From Nocardioides terrae (GTDB lineage Bacteria > Actinomycetota > Actinomycetes > Propionibacteriales > Nocardioidaceae), in NCBI RefSeq assembly GCF_900112345.1, contig NZ_FOLB01000006.1:124001-188000 (forward strand): 64,000 bases of DNA, written 5' to 3'. Numbering within the stretch: position 1 is the first letter of the stretch; each line of letters starts with the position of its first letter. Below, piece after piece: positions 1 through 8,318 of this stretch. Both the position numbers and the translations under genes were made by a program. Under the pieces are notes generated by a model. It saw only the letters and a list, made by a program, of their open reading frames with translations, made no database searches and had not been told where the DNA came from.

Positions 1-726
1 CTCGTCCTGGCCGGCGACCCGCTCTACGTCGGTCTGAAGCCGAGCGACCAGGCGGTCGCGTTCAAGGACGCGAAGCTGCTCGCGCCGGTCATCCCGCGCA
101 GCAAGGTCGTGGCGATCGGCAAGAACTACGCCGACCACGTCGCCGAGATGAAGGGCGTCACCGGGGGCGAGGCTCCCGAGGAGCCGCTGTTCTTCCTCAA
201 GCCCAACACCAGCGTGATCGGGCCGGGCGACGCCATCGTCTACCCGCCGCAGACCGAGAACCTGCACTTCGAGGGCGAGCTCGCCGTCGTCATCGGCCGC
301 ATCTGCAAGGACGTCCCGGCCGAGAAGGCCGCCGACGTGATCTTCGGCTACACGCTCGCCAACGACGTCAGCGCTCGTGACCTGCAGGTCAAGGACAAGC
401 AGTGGAGCCGCGCGAAGGGTTTCGACACGTTCTGCCCGCTCGGCCCGTGGATCGAGACCGAGCTGACCCTCGACGAGATCAAGGCCGGCATCGACCTCAA
501 GACCTACCTCCAGGGTGATCTGAAGCAGGACGGCAGCACCGCCGACCTGATCTTCGACATCCCGCGGATCATCGCGCACGTCAGCGCCGCGATGACCCTG
601 CTCCCCGGTGACGTCATCCTCACCGGAACGCCCGCTGGCGTCGGCCCGATGGAGCCGGGCGACGAGGTCGAGGTGGCCTCGCCCCGGCTGGGCGCCCTGA
701 CCAACCCCGTGACCAAGAAGTCCTGA
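1..726 (+). CDS. fumarylacetoacetate hydrolase family protein (5' partial)
   Basis: The gene is open from the first base, so its start lies before the window; 241 C-terminal residues are visible. The FAH fold motifs are present: [26 protein letters not shown], the metal-site stretch [24 protein letters not shown] and [17 protein letters not shown]-family enzymes are metal-dependent and cleave C-C bonds in, or isomerise or decarboxylate, acylpyruvate-type ketoacids in aromatic catabolism. The exact substrate cannot be read from the sequence. It lies 7 bp upstream of gltX, an arrangement I recall as conserved in mycobacteria. Family assignment is firm; substrate is unknown. Confidence 0.9.
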   Translation, partial: LVLAGDPLYVGLKPSDQAVAFKDAKLLAPVIPRSKVVAIGKNYADHVAEMKGVTGGEAPEEPLFFLKPNTSVIGPGDAIVYPPQTENLHFEGELAVVIGRICKDVPAEKAADVIFGYTLANDVSARDLQVKDKQWSRAKGFDTFCPLGPWIETELTLDEIKAGIDLKTYLQGDLKQDGSTADLIFDIPRIIAHVSAAMTLLPGDVILTGTPAGVGPMEPGDEVEVASPRLGALTNPVTKKS

Positions 727-733
727 ACCAGAA

Positions 734-2209
734 GTGAGTGCACCAGTGACCGTCCGCGTCCGCATGGCCCCCAGCCCCACCGGCTCCCCGCACGTCGGCC
801 TGGTGAGGACGGCGCTCTTCAACTGGGCGTTCGCGCGGCACCACGGCGGCACGTTCGTCTTCCGCATCGAGGACACCGACAAGGAGCGCAGCACCCAGGA
901 GTCCTACGACTCGATCATCGACCTGATGCGCTGGCTCGCGCTCGACTGGGACGAGGGCCCCGAGGTCGGCGGCCCGCACGCGCCGTACTTCCAGAGCGAG
1001 CGCAGCGAGGTGTACGCCGACGCGCTGGCCCGGCTCCGCGAGAGCCGCTTCGCCTACGACTGCTACTGCACCACCGACGAGGTCGCCGCCCGCCGGCTCG
1101 AGAGCGGCTCCAAGGTGATGGGGTACGACGGCTTCTGCCGCGACCTCACCGACGACCAGGTCGCTGCGTTCATAGCGGAGGGCCGCCGGCCGATCGCCCG
1201 GTTCCGGATGCCCGACGGCTCCATCACCTGGGACGACCTGGTCCGCGGCGAGGTGACCTTCGAGACGCAGTACGTCCCCGACTTCGCGCTGTGCCGCGCC
1301 AACGGCGACCCGCTCTACACGCTGGTCAACCCCGTCGACGACGCGCTCATGGAGATCACCCACGTGCTCCGCGGCGAGGACCTGCTCTCGAGCACTCCGC
1401 GCCAGCTCGCGCTCTACGAGGCGCTCAAGGAGCTCGGCATCGCGAAGCTGACCCCCGAGTTCGGGCACCTGCCTTACGTCATGGGCGAGGGCAACAAGAA
1501 GCTGTCCAAGCGCGACCCCGAGGCACACGCGCTCGCCTACCGCGACCAGGGCTTCCTCCCGGAAGGCCTGCTCAACTACCTGGCGCTCCTCGGCTGGTCG
1601 ATCGCGGCCGACCGCGACGTCTTCTCCCTCGAGGAGATGGTCGAGAAGTTCGACATCAAGGACGTCAACCCGAACCCCGCGCGCTTCGACATCAAGAAGG
1701 CCGAGGCGATCAACGCCTCGCACATGCGGCTGCTCTCCACTGACGAGATCACGCACCGGGCGCTGCCCTACCTCAAGCGCGACGGCGTCCTCACCGACCC
1801 GGTCAGCCCGGCCGACCAGCAGCTGCTCGAGCTGGCGATGCCGTTCGTCGCCGAGCGGATCAACAAGCTGACCGAGGCCTCCAGGATGCTCGGGTTCCTC
1901 TTCGTCGCCGAGCAGGACTTCGCCCTCGACGAGGCCGACCGGGCCAAGCTGGTCGACACCGACGAGGGCCAGGCGGTCCTCCGGGCGGCGTACGACGCCC
2001 TGGCCCGCGTCGAGCCGTGGTCGGCCGCTCGGATCAGCGACGCGCTGACCGCTGCGCTGGTCGAGGAGATGGGACTCAAGCCGCGGGTGGCCTTCGGTGC
2101 CGTCCGCGTCGCGGTGACGGGCAAGCGGATCAGCCCACCGCTCTTCGAGTCCCTCGAGCTGCTCGGGCGTGACCGCGGCCTGGGCCGCCTGCAGTCGGCA
2201 CTCTCCTGA
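734..2209 (+). CDS. gltX: glutamyl-tRNA synthetase
   Basis: A 491-residue class I aminoacyl-tRNA synthetase that attaches glutamate to tRNA. The HIGH-type signature appears as SPTGSPHVG near residue 15, the GEDLLSS region in the middle, and the KMSKS-type loop as KLSKRD near residue 258; an alpha-helical anticodon-binding C-terminus follows. The GTG start at 734 is followed directly by the conserved beta strand [11 protein letters not shown]. Actinobacteria generally lack glutaminyl-tRNA synthetase, so this enzyme is expected to be non-discriminating and to charge tRNA-Gln too, with later amidation by GatCAB. Consistent with that, tRNA-Gln and tRNA-Glu genes lie about 1 kb downstream on the same strand. 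Confidence 0.97.
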   Translation: MSAPVTVRVRMAPSPTGSPHVGLVRTALFNWAFARHHGGTFVFRIEDTDKERSTQESYDSIIDLMRWLALDWDEGPEVGGPHAPYFQSERSEVYADALARLRESRFAYDCYCTTDEVAARRLESGSKVMGYDGFCRDLTDDQVAAFIAEGRRPIARFRMPDGSITWDDLVRGEVTFETQYVPDFALCRANGDPLYTLVNPVDDALMEITHVLRGEDLLSSTPRQLALYEALKELGIAKLTPEFGHLPYVMGEGNKKLSKRDPEAHALAYRDQGFLPEGLLNYLALLGWSIAADRDVFSLEEMVEKFDIKDVNPNPARFDIKKAEAINASHMRLLSTDEITHRALPYLKRDGVLTDPVSPADQQLLELAMPFVAERINKLTEASRMLGFLFVAEQDFALDEADRAKLVDTDEGQAVLRAAYDALARVEPWSAARISDALTAALVEEMGLKPRVAFGAVRVAVTGKRISPPLFESLELLGRDRGLGRLQSALS

Positions 2210-2220
2210 CGGGCCGGCCG

Positions 2221-3183
2221 ATGCGCGCCGGACTGGGCTACCAGGAGCTGCACAAGGGCGGTGTCACCAGCTGGTGGCGCGCGCTCGTCGGCGTGTTCGT
2301 GCTGACCCTGAACTTCCTCGGCTTCACGTTCTTCCCCCTGGTGCTGCTGGGTCTCTTCGCGGCCGGCTTCGTCGCCCAGGGCGACTCGACCGACCAGGCG
2401 ATGGACCGGCTGGCCGGACACGTCGTCACGCCGGGGTCGCTGGCCTTCCTCAACCTGGCCCTCGCCTCGACCATCCCGATGGTCATGATCCTGACCTACG
2501 TCCTGCACGGCTGGCTGCGGCCCGGCTGGCTGGCGTCGGTGGTCGGCCGGATCCGGTGGGGCTGGCTGCTGGTCTGCCTCGGGATCTCCGTCATCGCCCT
2601 CGTCGCCACCCTCCTCGTCTCGGCGTTGCTGCCCGCGGCCGGGGACACCGACGACATGGGCGGGCAGCTCAACGACTTCACCCCGACCACGCTGGCCTTC
2701 CTGCTCGTGATCGTGTTCCTGACCCCGTTGCAGGCGGCGGGGGAGGAGTACGCCTTCCGCGGCTACCTGACCCAGGCCGTCGGAGGGCTCTTCCGGCGGC
2801 GCTGGGTCGCGGTCGTGATCCCCGCCCTGCTCTTCGCTCTCGCCCACGGCGCGCAGGACGTCCCGGTCTTCTTCGACCGGTTCGCCTTCGGCCTGGTCGC
2901 CGGTGTCCTGGTGATGGCGACGGGCGGACTCGAGGCGGGCATCGCGATGCACGTCCTCAACAACTTCCTCGCCTTCGGGCTGGCGTTGGCGTTCGGCGAC
3001 ATGACCGACGCGCTCAACGCCGAGGGCGGGAGCTGGTGGATGATCCCGACCACGCTGACCCAGTCCCTCGTCTACCTCGGGCTCGTGACGTACGCCGCCC
3101 GCAAGCTCGGCATCGCGACGAGGACGACCGCCGAGCCGGCGGAGGGCCCTATCGTTTTGGTCGGCCAAACCCCGGCCGTGTAG
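2221..3183 (+). CDS. CPBP family intramembrane metalloprotease
   Basis: A 320-residue membrane protein with about eight hydrophobic segments. It carries the CPBP (CAAX protease/bacteriocin-processing) motifs: EEYAFRGY, fitting EExxxR, near residue 176; FALAHG, fitting the FxxxH motif; and HVLNNFLAF, the third His/Asn motif. Family members are integral-membrane glutamate-type proteases, several of them linked to prenyl-protein or bacteriocin processing; the substrate here is unknown. The ATG lies 11 bp after gltX, so co-transcription is likely. The stop codon overlaps a candidate -10 box for the tRNA genes that follow. Confidence 0.88.
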   Translation: MRAGLGYQELHKGGVTSWWRALVGVFVLTLNFLGFTFFPLVLLGLFAAGFVAQGDSTDQAMDRLAGHVVTPGSLAFLNLALASTIPMVMILTYVLHGWLRPGWLASVVGRIRWGWLLVCLGISVIALVATLLVSALLPAAGDTDDMGGQLNDFTPTTLAFLLVIVFLTPLQAAGEEYAFRGYLTQAVGGLFRRRWVAVVIPALLFALAHGAQDVPVFFDRFAFGLVAGVLVMATGGLEAGIAMHVLNNFLAFGLALAFGDMTDALNAEGGSWWMIPTTLTQSLVYLGLVTYAARKLGIATRTTAEPAEGPIVLVGQTPAV

Positions 3184-3186
3184 GGT
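3157..3186 (+). promoter_or_regulatory. candidate sigma70-type promoter for the tRNA pair
   Basis: A TTGGTC -35-like hexamer (3157-3162) is separated by 18 bp from a TAGGGT -10-like hexamer (3181-3186), which overlaps the stop codon of the protease gene. It lies about 50 bp upstream of tRNA-Gln, a sensible distance for a stable-RNA promoter. Assigned by eye only. Confidence 0.4.
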
Positions 3187-3238
3187 TCCATCTCGGTTCG
3201 GACGCCTCGGCGGAAGAGCCGATCGACTCCAAAGTCGA

Positions 3239-3310
3239 TGGCCTATGGTGTAATTGGCAACACGACTGGTTCTGGTCCAGTTATTCTAGGTTCGAGTCCT
3301 AGTAGGCCAG
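3239..3310 (+). tRNA. tRNA-Gln (anticodon CTG)
   Basis: A complete 72-nt cloverleaf. The 7-bp acceptor stem is TGGCCTA/TAGGCCA. The anticodon stem ACTGG/CCAGT encloses loop TTCTGGT, giving anticodon CTG, and the T arm is CTAGG-TTCGAGT-CCTAG. The discriminator base is G and no CCA is encoded. It reads CAG codons and would be charged via Glu-tRNA-Gln if, as usual in the phylum, GlnRS is absent. Confidence 0.97.
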
Positions 3311-3401
3311 CGGATCCGCACGGAGACGTGCGGATTTGGAGCAGAAACGAAGCCACGGCTAAGGTTCTGCGAGTCTTGAGGACACGAGTCCGAGAGACGA
3401 A

Positions 3402-3474
3402 GCCCCCGTTGTGTAGCGGCCTAGCACGCCTGCCTCTCACGCAGGTAGCGCCGGTTCGAATCCGGTCGGGGGTA
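3402..3474 (+). tRNA. tRNA-Glu (anticodon CTC)
   Basis: A 73-nt cloverleaf. The acceptor stem GCCCCCG/CGGGGGT closes with a terminal G-U wobble pair. The anticodon stem CCTGC/GCAGG encloses loop CTCTCAC, giving anticodon CTC, and the T arm is GCCGG-TTCGAAT-CCGGT. It is followed within 10 bp by a strong hairpin, so the two tRNAs probably form one transcription unit. Confidence 0.97.
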
Positions 3475-3483
3475 CACACCGAC

Positions 3484-3523
3484 AAGAGCCCCTGATCAGC
3501 GGAGACGCTGGCCAGGGGCTCTT
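3484..3523 (+). terminator. intrinsic terminator after the tRNA pair
   Basis: A perfect 11-bp stem, AAGAGCCCCTG (3484-3494) with CAGGGGCTCTT (3513-3523), encloses an 18-nt loop. The downstream arm ends in CTCTTCTC, giving a short U-rich exit. It follows tRNA-Glu by 9 bp. Confidence 0.85.
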
Positions 3524-3638
3524 CTCGCTGCGCCGGCCCCTCGTTCCTGGTTCAAACCGCGGGGCGATCCTTCCGGGGGTCGTTCAGCCATGACCTGGCC
3601 CCGGTCCGCGCAGCGTCGTGTCCGTACCATTCCGATCC

Positions 3639-4118
3639 ATGAGTCCGCTCTCCGAGCCGCAGATCCGCGCCGCCTTCGTGAACCTCAGCAAGGGGGCCGC
3701 GGCGCGCGTCAACCTGCCAGCCGACCTGGAGGAACGGGCCTGGCAGGAGCTCGACTACCTCGGTTGGCAGGATCCGAAGGCACCGGGACGGACCTACCTG
3801 GTCACCGATCGTGCTGGGCAGACCCGCGCGATCGCCCTGCGGGTCTCGGAGGCGGGCCGGCGCGCGCGCAAGACGATGTGCGACCTGTGCTTGACCGTAG
3901 GGTCCGTGACGCTGATGGTGGCGCCGCGAGCGGGCCGGGCCGGGCAACGCGGCGACTCGGTCGGGACCTACATCTGCGCCGACCTCGACTGCTCTCTCTA
4001 CGTCCGCAACAAGCGGAGCAACGGCACCGTCGTCATGGAGGAGCGACTCAGCGTGGAGGAGAAGATCGCGCGGCTCGTGGCAAACCTCGACACCTTCGTC
4101 ACGAGGGTGCTCGGCTGA
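3639..4118 (+). CDS. FBP domain protein (EF-G-binding/fusidic-resistance-like zinc protein)
   Basis: A 159-residue soluble protein. The C-terminal half has two Cys pairs, MCDLC and CADLDC, typical of the FBP_C treble-clef zinc finger that in FusB/FusC-type proteins binds elongation factor G and helps release it from stalled ribosomes. The N-terminal part (LSEPQIRAAFVNLSKG) also fits actinobacterial FBP-domain proteins. I chose the ATG at 3639 over an in-frame GTG at 3618 because the family sequence begins about there. It stands alone between the tRNA terminator and a convergent gene. The link to EF-G is by family only. Confidence 0.75.
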   Translation: MSPLSEPQIRAAFVNLSKGAAARVNLPADLEERAWQELDYLGWQDPKAPGRTYLVTDRAGQTRAIALRVSEAGRRARKTMCDLCLTVGSVTLMVAPRAGRAGQRGDSVGTYICADLDCSLYVRNKRSNGTVVMEERLSVEEKIARLVANLDTFVTRVLG

Positions 4119-4151
4119 GGGCGGGGCGTCGACAGGGCCAGGCGGCGCAGC

Positions 4152-4721
4152 TCAACCTGCGTGGTTCCGTCGAGCCTGACGTTTCCCGACCTGCATGCGG
4201 ATGAGGTACCAGAAGCTGGGTGGCACCCAGCCCAGCTGCTTGGCCATGCCGAGGTCGTCCCTGTTGGCCCAGTGTTCGCAGATACGACCGTCCTCGAGCC
4301 GGAACCAGTGGGATTGGGTGGCGGCGAACTCCTTCCCTGTCGGCGGGAAGACGGTGTCGACCTCGCCTGACGCGGCGTATACCACCCAGGGCGCCGTGTG
4401 GCGGCCCTTCATCGTCGAGTTGACCGCCACCAGGTCCCCGGCGACGGCCGCATGGTGGACGTCGTAGTGAAGGCCGGCGAACGCCGCGCGGAGCCATTGC
4501 GCGGTCGACCAGAAGCAGTCGGGGCCCGGGACCCGAGAGCTCGGGGGCTGGATCGGGTTCTCCCGGTCCCGCGCGGTCGGGCAGTAGAGGACGTCGAACT
4601 CGTCGCGCTCGCCGCGGGACATCGCGTGGATGCTGCGTACGGCGATCGCGATCGGGTCGAATGGGACGCCAGGGCGGGTAGCCCTGGGCGTCGCCGACAC
4701 GCCGGAAGATACGTCGGACAT
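4152..4721 (-). CDS. SnoaL-like / NTF2-fold polyketide-cyclase-type protein
   Basis: A protein of about 189 residues starting at ATG 4721 (MSDVSSGV). The pattern of an N-terminal helix followed by FYDVLYCPT-type, WLRAAFAGLHYDVHH, and GKEFAATQSHWFRLEDGRICEHWANRD segments is that of SnoaL-like NTF2-fold proteins. Members act as cyclases, hydrolases or isomerases on small ligands, and many are uncharacterised. A longer reading to 4790 overlaps the divergent regulator and is less likely. It is transcribed divergently from a TetR regulator that probably controls it. Function is unknown beyond the fold. Confidence 0.75.
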   Translation of the reverse strand: MSDVSSGVSATPRATRPGVPFDPIAIAVRSIHAMSRGERDEFDVLYCPTARDRENPIQPPSSRVPGPDCFWSTAQWLRAAFAGLHYDVHHAAVAGDLVAVNSTMKGRHTAPWVVYAASGEVDTVFPPTGKEFAATQSHWFRLEDGRICEHWANRDDLGMAKQLGWVPPSFWYLIRMQVGKRQARRNHAG

Positions 4722-4741
4722 GGGCGGAGCCGTCCTTTCGC

Positions 4742-4756
4742 TACAGTGCGTCTGTA
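4742..4756. promoter_or_regulatory. candidate TetR operator in the divergent promoter region
   Basis: TACAG (4742-4746) and CTGTA (4752-4756) form a perfect inverted repeat with a 5-bp spacer, located between the divergent starts of the SnoaL-like gene (4721) and the TetR gene (4777). This is the expected place for autoregulation. The arms are short and could occur by chance. Confidence 0.4.
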
Positions 4757-4776
4757 TTGAAAGTGTGGAGGTCGAC

Positions 4777-5415
4777 GTGCACACCGTCAAGAGGTCCTAC
4801 GACGCGTCGGGCCGCCGAGAGGTCGCCCGCTCGCGACGGCACCGCGTGGTGCGGGCTGCCCGGGACCTGTTCGAGCGTGACGGCTTCCGGGCCACCACCA
4901 TCGCGAGCGTCGCAGCGGCCGCTGAGGTGTCCCCCGAGACGGTGTACAAGGCGTTCGGCAGCAAAGCCGTCCTCGCCAAGGCGGTGTTCGACCTCGCCCT
5001 GGCGGGCGACGACGAACCGGTACCGATCCGTGAGCGTCCCGGGATGCTCGCGATCAGGGCCGAGCACGACGTGCGCGGCAAGATCGCGATGTTCGTCGAT
5101 GGTCTCGTCCAACGCCTGGAACGGTCGGCCAAGGTGCAGATCATGGTTCGAGACGGTCGGCATGTCGACGAGGCCCTGGTCCCGGTCTGGGACCAGCTTC
5201 TCGCCGAGGGCCTCACCGGCATGGAGATGTTCGGCGAACAGCTGCTGGAGACCGGGCAGCTGCGCGACGACCTCGACCGGGACGAGGTCCGCGACCTGCT
5301 GTGGAACTACCTCGCGATCGACCACTACGAACGGCTGGTGCTCCTGCGCGGATGGTCCTTGAACCACTACCGGCAGTGGCTGAGTTCTGCCATCACGAAC
5401 GCACTCTGCCCGTGA
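4777..5415 (+). CDS. TetR/AcrR family transcriptional regulator
   Basis: A 212-residue one-component repressor-type protein. The N-terminal helix-turn-helix spans about residues 15-60 (RAARDLFERDGFRATTI, then VSPETVYKAFGSKAVL), followed by a ligand-binding helical domain. I chose the GTG at 4777 because a GGAGG Shine-Dalgarno (4767-4771) lies 5 bp upstream. It diverges from the SnoaL-like gene, so regulation of that gene and of itself is the simplest inference. The ligand is unknown. Confidence 0.88.
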   Translation: MHTVKRSYDASGRREVARSRRHRVVRAARDLFERDGFRATTIASVAAAAEVSPETVYKAFGSKAVLAKAVFDLALAGDDEPVPIRERPGMLAIRAEHDVRGKIAMFVDGLVQRLERSAKVQIMVRDGRHVDEALVPVWDQLLAEGLTGMEMFGEQLLETGQLRDDLDRDEVRDLLWNYLAIDHYERLVLLRGWSLNHYRQWLSSAITNALCP

Positions 5416-5481
5416 CCCGGCGAAGGATCACCGTGAAGGGCGAACAGTGCCAACCGGTGGACGGTGCGCCACGAGCCGGCG

Positions 5482-6960
5482 TCAGCGGAGGACGGCGTCC
5501 TCGCCCGGCCGGGTCCGGCGAGCGTTGCGCGCGCCGTAGCCGAGGTAGATGGCGATCCCGATGACCAGCCAGACGACGAACCGCAGCCACGTCTCGATGG
5601 CGAGGTTCGCCATCAGCGCCACGCAGAGCACCGCCGAGACGATCGGGAGCACGGGCACCAGGGGCGTGCGGAAGGGCCGCTGCAGGTCCGAGCGCGTCCG
5701 CCGCAGGATCGGTACGGCGAGCGAGACGACCGTGAACGCGAAGAGCGTGCCGATGCTCACCATCTCGGCGAGGTCGGCGAGCGGGATGAAGGCGGCCAGC
5801 ACCGCCACGAGCGCAACGACGACGAGCGTGATCACGCTCGGCGTGCCGAACCGGGGGTGCAGCCTCGCCAGCTTGGTCGGCAGGAGTCCGTCGCGGGCCA
5901 TCGCGAAGCCGATCCGCGACATGGTCACGATGTCGACGAGAATCACCGAGGTCAGCCCGCACATCGCGGCGAGGCTGATGAGCGACGCGGCCCAGCCGAG
6001 GCCGACGGTCTTGAACGCCTCCGAGATCGGGGCGCCCTCGTCGAGGTGGCGGAAGTCCACCATGCCGGTCAGGACGGCCGACACCCCGACGTAAAGCACC
6101 GTGCAGATGGCGAGGGAGCCGAGCAGCCCGATCGGCAGGTCGCGCTGCGGCCGGCGGGTCTCCTCCCCGAGGTTCGCCACCGCCTCGAAGCCGGTGTAGG
6201 AGAAGAACACGATGGCCGCGGCGGAGAGGACCCCGGCCATGCCGAAGATCGACGGCTCGACTCCGACCACCGCCTGCCAGAGCGGCTGGGTCAGGCCGTT
6301 CGTGGCCTCCTCCGGCGCCCGGCCCGGCGGGATGTAGGGGTGCCAGTTGGCGGTCTTGACGTAGAAGGCGCCGACGACGATCACGAAGACGCACACGGTC
6401 ACCTTGATCACGACGAGGATGTTGGTCAGCCAGGTCGACTCGCGGATGCCCACCCACGCCACGGCGCCGAGCACCAGGACGATGAGCACCGCACCGACGT
6501 CGACCGGAGCCGACTCGCCGAACAGGCTGGTCGGCACAGCGTCGGAGAGGCTGGCGAGGTAGCCCGCCCACCCGCGCGCGACGACCGCCGCGCCCAGCGC
6601 GAACTCGAGGATCAGGTCCCAGCCGATGATCCAGGCGAAGACCTCGCCGATCGTCGCGTAGGCGTAGGTGTAGGCCGAGCCGGCCGTCGGGACGGAGGCG
6701 GCCAGCTCGGCGTAGCAGAGCGCGGCCAGGAGGCTGACCACACCGGCCAGCACGAAGGACAGCATCACGGCAGGGCCGGCGTAGTTCTTCGCCGCGACCC
6801 CGGTCAGCGTGAAGATGCCGGTGCCGATGACGATGCCGATCCCGAAGCTCATCAGGTCGACGGGTCCCAGCCGTCGCTGGAGGTGGTTGGAGTCGTCCTC
6901 CGGCAGCTCGGCGCTGGTCGCCAGGATCTCGTCGACGGACTTCGTTCGGGTCAGGTCCAC
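5482..6960 (-). CDS. APC family amino acid permease
   Basis: A 492-residue integral membrane transporter with about 12-14 hydrophobic helices. The first is MSFGIGIVIGTGIFTLTG, the APC-superfamily substrate-binding glycine stretch; others include FFSYTGFEAVANLGEE and MCGLTSVILVDI. The N-terminus TRTKSVDEI resembles cationic amino acid transporter-type permeases. The start is set at GTG 6960, preceded by AAGGA; a reading starting at 7164 would run into the upstream LCP gene and begins with a low-complexity Pro/Arg stretch. The gene follows the LCP gene by 61 bp on the same strand. The substrate cannot be fixed. Confidence 0.87.
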   Translation of the reverse strand: MDLTRTKSVDEILATSAELPEDDSNHLQRRLGPVDLMSFGIGIVIGTGIFTLTGVAAKNYAGPAVMLSFVLAGVVSLLAALCYAELAASVPTAGSAYTYAYATIGEVFAWIIGWDLILEFALGAAVVARGWAGYLASLSDAVPTSLFGESAPVDVGAVLIVLVLGAVAWVGIRESTWLTNILVVIKVTVCVFVIVVGAFYVKTANWHPYIPPGRAPEEATNGLTQPLWQAVVGVEPSIFGMAGVLSAAAIVFFSYTGFEAVANLGEETRRPQRDLPIGLLGSLAICTVLYVGVSAVLTGMVDFRHLDEGAPISEAFKTVGLGWAASLISLAAMCGLTSVILVDIVTMSRIGFAMARDGLLPTKLARLHPRFGTPSVITLVVVALVAVLAAFIPLADLAEMVSIGTLFAFTVVSLAVPILRRTRSDLQRPFRTPLVPVLPIVSAVLCVALMANLAIETWLRFVVWLVIGIAIYLGYGARNARRTRPGEDAVLR

Positions 6961-7021
6961 ACCCGTCCTTACCCGGAGCAACGAGGCCACACGCACGGCC
7001 GGCGCCGAGCGGGTCGAGCGC

Positions 7022-8203
7022 TCAGGCGCAGAGCCCGTTGGCGGCCGCCTCCTCGGCGGACGGCCCGGTCGGCGTGGAGGTCGGCGAACCGCTGGGTGTG
7101 CTGCTGGGTGCGCCGCTGGCCGACCCGCTCGGCGAGCCGGTCGGGGTCGGCGTACCGGTGGCATTGGGCGGCGCCCCGGCGTTGATCGCGTCGCCGCTGA
7201 AGCCCTTGCCGAGCGGGCGGTCGGCAGCGACCTGCTGCCACAGCCGCTTCGAGCTCGGCAGGATCCGCACCCGGCCGCGGTGCTCGCCGTCGTTCGGGTA
7301 GGGCTCGTTGGGCACCGTGACGAACTGGATGTGCTGCAGGTCGGCGTGGCGCAGCTGCCGGGCGAGCTTGACCAGCGAGCCGAGGCCGTCGATGTCCGGA
7401 TCGGTCGTGATCGAGCCGGTCAGCGCGTCGGCGAACTGGTAGAGCCGTGCCGGCTGGCTGAGCGTCTGGGCGGAGAAGACCTTGTTGATCAGTGAGGCGA
7501 GGAAGGCCTGTTGCCGCTTCATCCGGCCGATGTCGGAGTTGGCCGTGGAGTAGCGCTCGCGCACGTAGTCGAGGGCCTTGCGCCCGGTCAGGGTCTGGTC
7601 GCCCTTGTCGAAGTGGATGTGATGGTCGGTGTCGTCGATGTCCTCCGGGATGCAGACCGTGACGCCCTGGACGGCGTCGACCATCTTGATGAACCCGGCG
7701 AAGTTGAGGGTGAGGTAGTGGTCGACGTAGATGCCCGTCAGCGCCTCGACCTGCTGCGCCGTGCAGGCGGCCCCGCCGATCGCGTAGGCGTCGTTCCACA
7801 TGGCCAACGTCGCCGGCTCGGTCTGCTCGCCGTCCGCCGTCGTGCAGGAGGGTCGGTCGACGAGGGCGTCACGCGGGATGGAGATGCCGTACGCCGACCG
7901 GCGGTCCGCCGCGACGTGCAGGAGGATCGTCGTGTCGGACCCGCCCTTGCCGCTCTCGGTGTCGATGTCACAGCCCTCGCAGTCGCGGCTGTCGATGCCC
8001 AACAGCAGGATGTTGAGCGGCGCCTTGGGCTCCTTGGCTTTCTTCGTCGAGTGCTTGATCGCGGTCCCCACCTGCAGCCGGCCGTCGAGGTGACGGTAGG
8101 CCAGCACCGTCGTGGTCGCGGTGAGCACGGCGAGCACGACGAGCGCGCTCAGGATCACGACCAACACGGTCCGGCGAGCATGGAGGACCGCGGTCGGTGG
8201 CAT
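7022..8203 (-). CDS. LytR-CpsA-Psr (LCP) family cell-wall glycopolymer ligase
   Basis: A 393-residue protein with one N-terminal transmembrane helix (about residues 10-35) and an extracellular LCP domain. Motifs include NILLLGIDSRD, GGSDTTILLHV, SIPRDALV, NFAGFIKMVDAVQGV and YVRERYSTANSDIGRMKRQQ, containing the conserved Arg/Asp residues that hold the lipid pyrophosphate. LCP enzymes transfer polymers from undecaprenyl carriers to peptidoglycan. The last ~45 residues are a Ser/Thr/Pro/Gly-rich tail ending NGLCA. ATG 8203 is preferred over 8320, which would overlap the divergent gene region. It could attach polymers made by the loci near 35-41 and 50-64 kb; that link is inference. Confidence 0.88.
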   Translation of the reverse strand: MPPTAVLHARRTVLVVILSALVVLAVLTATTTVLAYRHLDGRLQVGTAIKHSTKKAKEPKAPLNILLLGIDSRDCEGCDIDTESGKGGSDTTILLHVAADRRSAYGISIPRDALVDRPSCTTADGEQTEPATLAMWNDAYAIGGAACTAQQVEALTGIYVDHYLTLNFAGFIKMVDAVQGVTVCIPEDIDDTDHHIHFDKGDQTLTGRKALDYVRERYSTANSDIGRMKRQQAFLASLINKVFSAQTLSQPARLYQFADALTGSITTDPDIDGLGSLVKLARQLRHADLQHIQFVTVPNEPYPNDGEHRGRVRILPSSKRLWQQVAADRPLGKGFSGDAINAGAPPNATGTPTPTGSPSGSASGAPSSTPSGSPTSTPTGPSAEEAAANGLCA

Positions 8204-8318
8204 GAGCGGATCCTGACAGCACCGGGCCGTCGGCGGAAGGAGATGGCGCCCGACGCGGGTGCACGGTGGTGTCCGAATTCCGCCAGAAGGTGTCGATGGC
8301 ATGGGGGAGGATGGGGGC

